NCBI GenBank assembly: GCA_018336015.1
Contig: JAGXQZ010000013.1
Span: 24,403 to 88,402, forward strand
DNA: 64,000 bases
Origin: Algoriphagus sp.
GTDB taxonomy: Bacteria; Bacteroidota; Bacteroidia; Cytophagales; Cyclobacteriaceae
Direction of reading: 5' to 3'
Shown here: positions 61,633 to 64,000 of the stretch, piece after piece
Layout of the letters: each line of letters starts with the position of its first letter
Numbering within the stretch: position 1 is the first letter of the stretch
Notes under the pieces: model-generated
Told to the model about the DNA's origin: nothing
Databases searched by the model: none
The model's input: the letters and a program-made list of their open reading frames with translations, nothing else
Program-made: the position numbers and the translations under genes

Positions 61633-62852
61633 TGAGGCTTGTCTACATCCATCAGTATTTCCGCACCCCCGAGCAAGGGGGAGCTGTCAGATCCTACCAC
61701 CTAGCCAAAGGCTTAGCGAAGGCTGGTGTGGAGGTAGAACTGATCACAGCTCATTCTGGAAAAACCTATGATCAGCGCTGGATTGATGGGATTAAGGTGC
61801 ATTACCTCCCTGTGGCTTATGATCAGAAATTTGGTTTTTTCAGAAGGGTATGGTCTTTTTTGAGATTTGTCAGACAAAGCAAAAAGCTTCTGAAGAAGCT
61901 CTCCCGTCCAGATTTGCTTTATGTCACCTCCACACCACTGACCACAGGGTGGATTGGGTTGTGGGCAAAAAGAAAGCTTGCTCTTCCTTACATTTTTGAA
62001 GTGAGGGACCTATGGCCGGAAGCACCGATTCAGGTAGGCGCGATCCAAAATCCCTTGTTGATCCGATTTTTGAGGCGTTTGGAGAAAGAAATCTACGATC
62101 AATCCCTAAGCTTAGTGGCTTTATCCCCAGGGATAGCCGCTCATCTCAACCAGATCAGTCCCGATCGTAGCGTGTCTTTGATTCCCAATTTCTCAGACCT
62201 CAGTCAGTTCTTTCCTACTGAGAAAAACCATACCCTTGCTTACTCTATCGGGCTGACCTCAGGTTTGACAATCACCTATACCGGAGCCTTGGGTCAAGTG
62301 AATGCGGTAGAGGAATTGTTGGATCTTGCAAAAATGGCCCAAGAGCGAGGGAAAAACTGGAATTTTCTCATCATGGGTGAAGGGAGTCATGAGGCCCTCC
62401 TTCGGGAAAAAGCAAAATCCTTAAATCTCCGGCATACCCATTTTCTTCCTTTTGGCTCCAAGGAGCAAGTCAATGAGGTGCTGGCTCTGGCGGACTTTGC
62501 CTGGATTTCTTTTGCACATTATCCTGTGCTGAAAACCAACAGTCCCAACAAATTTTTCGACGCCATTGCTGCGGGAAAGGCCATTTTGGTCAATCACAAG
62601 GGATGGGTGCATGACTTGGTCAAGACGCATGGGTTGGGAATTTCTTTTCTCCCCGGAAAATGGGTAAAAGCATTCGCCAGATTGGAGGAGTTGGAATCTC
62701 AGCATGACCAAATACAAAAGATGGGAAACAGAGCCAGAAACCTGGCCGAAACTCAATTTGCCAAGGAACTAGCCGTGAGCCGACTCATCGAAGTGATCCA
62801 GCCTACTCCAAAAGCTACTCCTGGCGACGTGGTCGATATCCGGACTGCCTGA
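61632..62852 (+). CDS. Family 4 glycosyltransferase
   Basis: The true start is ATG 61632, overlapping the asnB stop as TAATG (an upstream ATG at 61611 lies inside asnB). The 406-aa GT-B protein begins MRLVYIHQYFRTPEQGGAVRS, followed by YVTSTPLTTGWIGLWAKR, FEVRDLWPEAPIQVGA and the nucleotide-sugar site HTHFLPFGSKEQVNEVLALADFAWIS in parts (FLPFGSKEQV, LALADFAWIS), ending with NKFFDAIAAGKAILVN. It resembles WbuB-like enzymes of polysaccharide assembly. Its last 38 nt overlap gldB on the other strand. Confidence 0.9.
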   Translation: MRLVYIHQYFRTPEQGGAVRSYHLAKGLAKAGVEVELITAHSGKTYDQRWIDGIKVHYLPVAYDQKFGFFRRVWSFLRFVRQSKKLLKKLSRPDLLYVTSTPLTTGWIGLWAKRKLALPYIFEVRDLWPEAPIQVGAIQNPLLIRFLRRLEKEIYDQSLSLVALSPGIAAHLNQISPDRSVSLIPNFSDLSQFFPTEKNHTLAYSIGLTSGLTITYTGALGQVNAVEELLDLAKMAQERGKNWNFLIMGEGSHEALLREKAKSLNLRHTHFLPFGSKEQVNEVLALADFAWISFAHYPVLKTNSPNKFFDAIAAGKAILVNHKGWVHDLVKTHGLGISFLPGKWVKAFARLEELESQHDQIQKMGNRARNLAETQFAKELAVSRLIEVIQPTPKATPGDVVDIRTA

Positions 62853-63819
62853 ATATCTTTTCCGCATCGGACTCAGCCATCAGCAAGGGAAGCTCGATGT
62901 CTTGACTTGCTTGGTAATCATCCACAATATTCCATCCTACCCATCTGCCCAGTCTTCCCGGGGCATTGGTGCTGATGGCGTCGGTGAATGGAGCCTCGCC
63001 GATGTACTTGCGGATTTCAAATGGATTGGTCTGGAAAAGGAGTTCATTTTCCACAAAGTGCGACCAGATAAACTCTTCATTAGCCCAGCATTCTTCGATT
63101 TCGGCTGGGGTATAGCCGATGATAAACTGGTCGGAGGTGCAGGGCATGATGGCTTTCACAAAATGGTAGGCTTTCCCATAGAAAATCATTTCGGATAGCA
63201 GACGATTGTCAGCAGGATTTATCTGGTTGTATCTGGAAGAAATCGCCAAGACAATCATTGGCACCAGGTACTTTCGCTCATACCTGTTGGCTAGGTACCT
63301 GGGTAGATCCGGCTGAAATGCGTGGTCGGCGGGGAGGAAATAGTCCAAGCCAATGACAATCATATCTTCCTCGATCAGTAGATCCGTGTTAAACCCCGAG
63401 ACATAGGTGTACACTTTAGGAATTTTGAAATCGGGGAAATAATGCTTGATGTAGGCAAAAGCATGTTCCAATTCCGTTTGGATATCCGAGATGTCTGCAA
63501 ACTCCACCTTTACCGAATCGTGCAATACCTGCAAAGCCGAATCGGTATGGGCGGTCAGGAGTACGGATACTAGGGAATCCTGATTGGGGTAAAGCCCTTT
63601 TTCCAAAAATCGGTCAGCGAAATCAGGGTACTTTTCGATCAGATGATTGATGTCTTCAGCGGTTTTGGCAGCAAAAAATTCATCTTCCAAGCGAACAATT
63701 TCGACAGCAGGCTTTTGGCTGAGAATGTCGGAATCTAGTTCGCAAGCGGTTTCTTTTTTCTCGCAGGAGATAAATCCGATCAAAGAAATCAGAAAGAAAA
63801 CTGAAAGGAGCTGACGCAT
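62815..63819 (-). CDS. gldB: Gliding-motility lipoprotein GldB
   Basis: GldB is required for gliding and, in Flavobacterium, for type IX secretion-linked surface motility. The 334-aa protein has a lipoprotein signal (MRQLLSVFFLISLIGFISC, Cys19) and the GldB domain: VEIVRLEDEFF, the YIKHYFPDFKIPKVYTYVSG segment (given here as HYFPDFKIPKVYTYVSG), IVIGLDYFLP, SEMIFYGKAYHFVKAIMP and GRLGRWVGWNIV. It has 38 nt of convergent overlap with the glycosyltransferase. Partners gldC and others are not in the window. Confidence 0.93.
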   Translation of the reverse strand: MRQLLSVFFLISLIGFISCEKKETACELDSDILSQKPAVEIVRLEDEFFAAKTAEDINHLIEKYPDFADRFLEKGLYPNQDSLVSVLLTAHTDSALQVLHDSVKVEFADISDIQTELEHAFAYIKHYFPDFKIPKVYTYVSGFNTDLLIEEDMIVIGLDYFLPADHAFQPDLPRYLANRYERKYLVPMIVLAISSRYNQINPADNRLLSEMIFYGKAYHFVKAIMPCTSDQFIIGYTPAEIEECWANEEFIWSHFVENELLFQTNPFEIRKYIGEAPFTDAISTNAPGRLGRWVGWNIVDDYQASQDIELPLLMAESDAEKIFRQSGYRPRRQE

Positions 63820-63930
63820 AAGGAGAATTTTGGAGCAAAATAAAGAAAGGCTTTTGAATCAAACGACAATTTGGGGCGATTGATATGGTTTGACCTTTCC
63901 CCACTTGAATTTTTACCCCTATTTTTCAGT

Positions 63931-64000
63931 GTGAAAAATCAATGGATCACAGCAAAAGCATTTTTTGGGTATTTGACTGTAGGCAAAGCAGCAAATCTGG
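63931..64000 (+). CDS. 5' end of a gene cut by the right edge
   Basis: A GTG at 63931 opens a frame of 23 codons that runs off the window (start KNQWITAKAFFGYLTVGK). The box TATTTTTC (63920-63927) ends 3 nt before it, like several other start codons here. The N-terminus resembles, from memory, Bacteroidota radical-SAM/SPASM proteins that begin with a similar membrane-proximal helix, but no catalytic motif is in view. Confidence 0.45.
   Translation, partial: MKNQWITAKAFFGYLTVGKAANL

Overview
The window looks like chromosomal DNA of a pigmented, gliding Bacteroidota bacterium, most likely order Cytophagales and possibly a relative of Algoriphagus in the Cyclobacteriaceae. The basis is gene content and promoter style: gldB, a carboxypeptidase-regulatory-domain TonB receptor, Reg_prop/Y_Y_Y sensor kinases, M14 and PD40-amidohydrolase exoproteins, a flexixanthin-type carotenoid cluster, and several TAnnTTTG boxes close to start codons. 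The species assignment is inference. I see no rRNA, tRNA, CRISPR array, insertion sequence or prophage.

Layout. 1-2.2 kb (minus): a probable metal-homeostasis operon with a G3E GTPase, two small proteins and a lipoprotein cut by the left edge; a palindrome overlaps its -33 promoter element. 2.2-5.7 kb: a membrane-anchored MutS-like ATPase, then purK-purE. 5.8-9.2 kb: a peroxide-defence area with OxyR (an ATAG-N7-CTAT site sits 5 nt before its start), a Tat-exported Gfo/Idh/MocA protein, a cysteine-less OhrR-like regulator and Ohr. 9.3-11.8 kb: M14 peptidase. 12-22 kb: a same-strand signalling block with a 14-repeat propeller kinase, a cNMP-binding patatin phospholipase, a second kinase with a near-copy of the same catalytic core, two stand-alone receivers, a receiver-adenylate cyclase fusion and a DUF6090 protein. 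22-26.6 kb: PD40-amidohydrolase, TspO, DUF4286.

26.7-34.1 kb is a carotenoid cluster in two operons: cruF-crtZ-carH-like, then ECF sigma-crtI-crtB-crtYcd-ispH-crtW. The gap between them carries five exact copies of a 10-mer (TTTTGTTTAA in either orientation), two of which lie inside the sigma promoter. I read this as B12/light-type control of a flexixanthin-like pathway. 34-40.9 kb: TonB receptor, YdeI-like protein, small barrel protein, group II decarboxylase, DUF486 protein, radA. 41-50.8 kb: polA, amidase, gpmI, nadC, queG and small proteins. 50.9-51.6 kb: a DUF6364/PIN toxin-antitoxin pair. 51.9-54.6 kb: a VWA plus AAA+ pair whose P-loop and Walker B are altered. 54.6-64 kb: hairpin repeats, DUF1304, an RsmF-like methyltransferase, a membrane protein, a DmpA-type peptidase, nth-asnB-glycosyltransferase, gldB, and the first 70 bases of another gene.

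The strongest candidates for something undescribed are the kinase/receiver/cAMP/cNMP-phospholipase block, the 10-mer operator array in the carotenoid cluster, and the set of genes whose -7 box ends only 3-4 nt before the start codon (possible leaderless transcripts, sometimes sharing the T-tract of a terminator).
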